From: CAMBDR01 sp046597185
Lineage (GTDB): Bacteria; Pseudomonadota; Gammaproteobacteria; Burkholderiales; Burkholderiaceae_D
Direction: 5' to 3'
Assembly: GCA_046597185.1 (NCBI GenBank)
Contig: JBKJLF010000462.1
Coordinates: 1 to 6,937, forward strand
DNA: 6,937 nt
Part shown: positions 6,546 to 6,937 of the stretch, piece after piece
Numbering within the stretch: position 1 is the stretch's first letter
Layout of the letters: the number at the start of each line of letters is the position of its first letter
Notes under the pieces: generated by a model
What the model was told of the DNA's origin: nothing
Seen by the model: only the letters and a program-made list of their open reading frames with translations
Database searches by the model: none
Program-made: the position numbers and the translations under genes

Positions 6546-6937
6546 ATGAATACTCAGGTAATCAATCCCAACCCTGCCAACCCTGCTGCACCAGCCGCAC
6601 CAGCCACCGCGCCCGCGCTTTCTCCCGGTTTATGGACGCTGGCATGGCGGCGTTTGCGGGCCGACCGCATGGCGATGCTGGCCTTGGCCGTGGTGCTGGC
6701 CTTTTTGCTGACCATTGCTTTATCCGCCAGCGGGATAATCGCCGCCGATTGGGAAGAGGAAGTTGGCGTCAATTATGCGCCGCCCACGATGGTGGGGCCG
6801 CAAAGTGCCGCCGAGCGCGGAGCAGGGGCTGAGGCGGAGGCCGAGAGCGTGCCGGAAAATCCACTCGACCCGCTACGTGATGTGTTGCGTGAATTGCGCG
6901 CCCAGGATCAGGATGCCAACGTGGTCTTGAGTGATTC
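6546..6937 (+). CDS. Peptide ABC transporter permease, DppC/OppC type, 3'-truncated by the window edge
   Basis: The first 130 residues are visible and the frame stays open to the window end. The assignment rests on the OppC_N-like segment LWTLAWRRLRADRMAML (residues 29-45), the first membrane helix at about 43-66, and the position just after a DppB-type permease, its usual partner. The channel helices and EAA loop lie beyond the window. Two features are unusual. Residues 7-25 form a Pro/Ala/Asn-rich cytoplasmic tail encoded by 9-bp repeats. After helix 1, NYAPPTMVG is followed by a charged, Ala/Glu-rich stretch (about residues 86-125), where standard DppC proteins soon reach the second membrane region through the HxLGTD/GRD motif. 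This implies an enlarged periplasmic loop. A fusion or frameshift further on cannot be excluded from this fragment. Confidence 0.85.
   Translation, partial: MNTQVINPNPANPAAPAAPATAPALSPGLWTLAWRRLRADRMAMLALAVVLAFLLTIALSASGIIAADWEEEVGVNYAPPTMVGPQSAAERGAGAEAEAESVPENPLDPLRDVLRELRAQDQDANVVLSD
6568..6605 (+). repeat. Two neighbouring 9-bp tandem duplications in the permease N-terminal tail
   Basis: CCAACCCTG occurs twice at 6568-6585. GCACCAGCC occurs twice at 6588-6605. Both units are three codons long, so gain or loss of a copy keeps the frame. Together they encode most of the Pro/Ala/Asn-rich N-terminal tail of the DppC-type permease, before the first conserved segment. They look like slippage products in a region under weak constraint. 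Confidence 0.85.

Noticed and set aside
1..6937. CRISPR array, tRNA, rRNA or insertion sequence
   Set aside because: The window is almost fully covered by five genes on one strand. No spaced repeats, terminal inverted repeats, transposase motifs or structured RNA signatures were seen.

Overview
The window looks like Gram-negative chromosomal DNA, most likely from a proteobacterium. Base composition is moderate (near 50% GC by eye), three proteins are exported or predicted to be exported without a lipobox, and Shine-Dalgarno sites are conventional. A betaproteobacterium such as an Oxalobacteraceae member is possible, but that is only an impression. All five genes are on the + strand and fill almost the whole window. 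The gaps are 47, 66 and 10 bp, plus one 1-bp overlap, and I see no convincing internal terminator. It reads as the interior of one operon cut at both ends.

Layout: (1) positions 1-1620 hold a family 5 (OppA/DppA-like) peptide-binding protein lacking its N-terminus. (2) Positions 1620-3473 hold a second, paralogous family 5 binding protein with a complete signal peptide. (3) Positions 3521-5530 hold an M3-family zinc oligopeptidase with an intact active site and, unusually for the classical members, an apparent signal peptide. (4) Positions 5597-6535 hold a DppB/OppB-type permease. (5) From 6546 to the window end lies the start of a DppC/OppC-type permease with an enlarged, Ala/Glu-rich segment after its first membrane helix.

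Together the genes suggest a peptide scavenging module. A periplasmic oligopeptidase would trim peptides, two diverged binding proteins would capture products of different kinds, and a DppBC-type permease pair would carry them inward. The ATPase subunits are not in the window and probably lie downstream. The families are familiar. The points worth a second look are the exported M3 peptidase embedded between receptor and permease genes, the tandem receptors sharing one conserved cysteine pair, the unusual OppC-like loop, and several short perfect tandem duplications.
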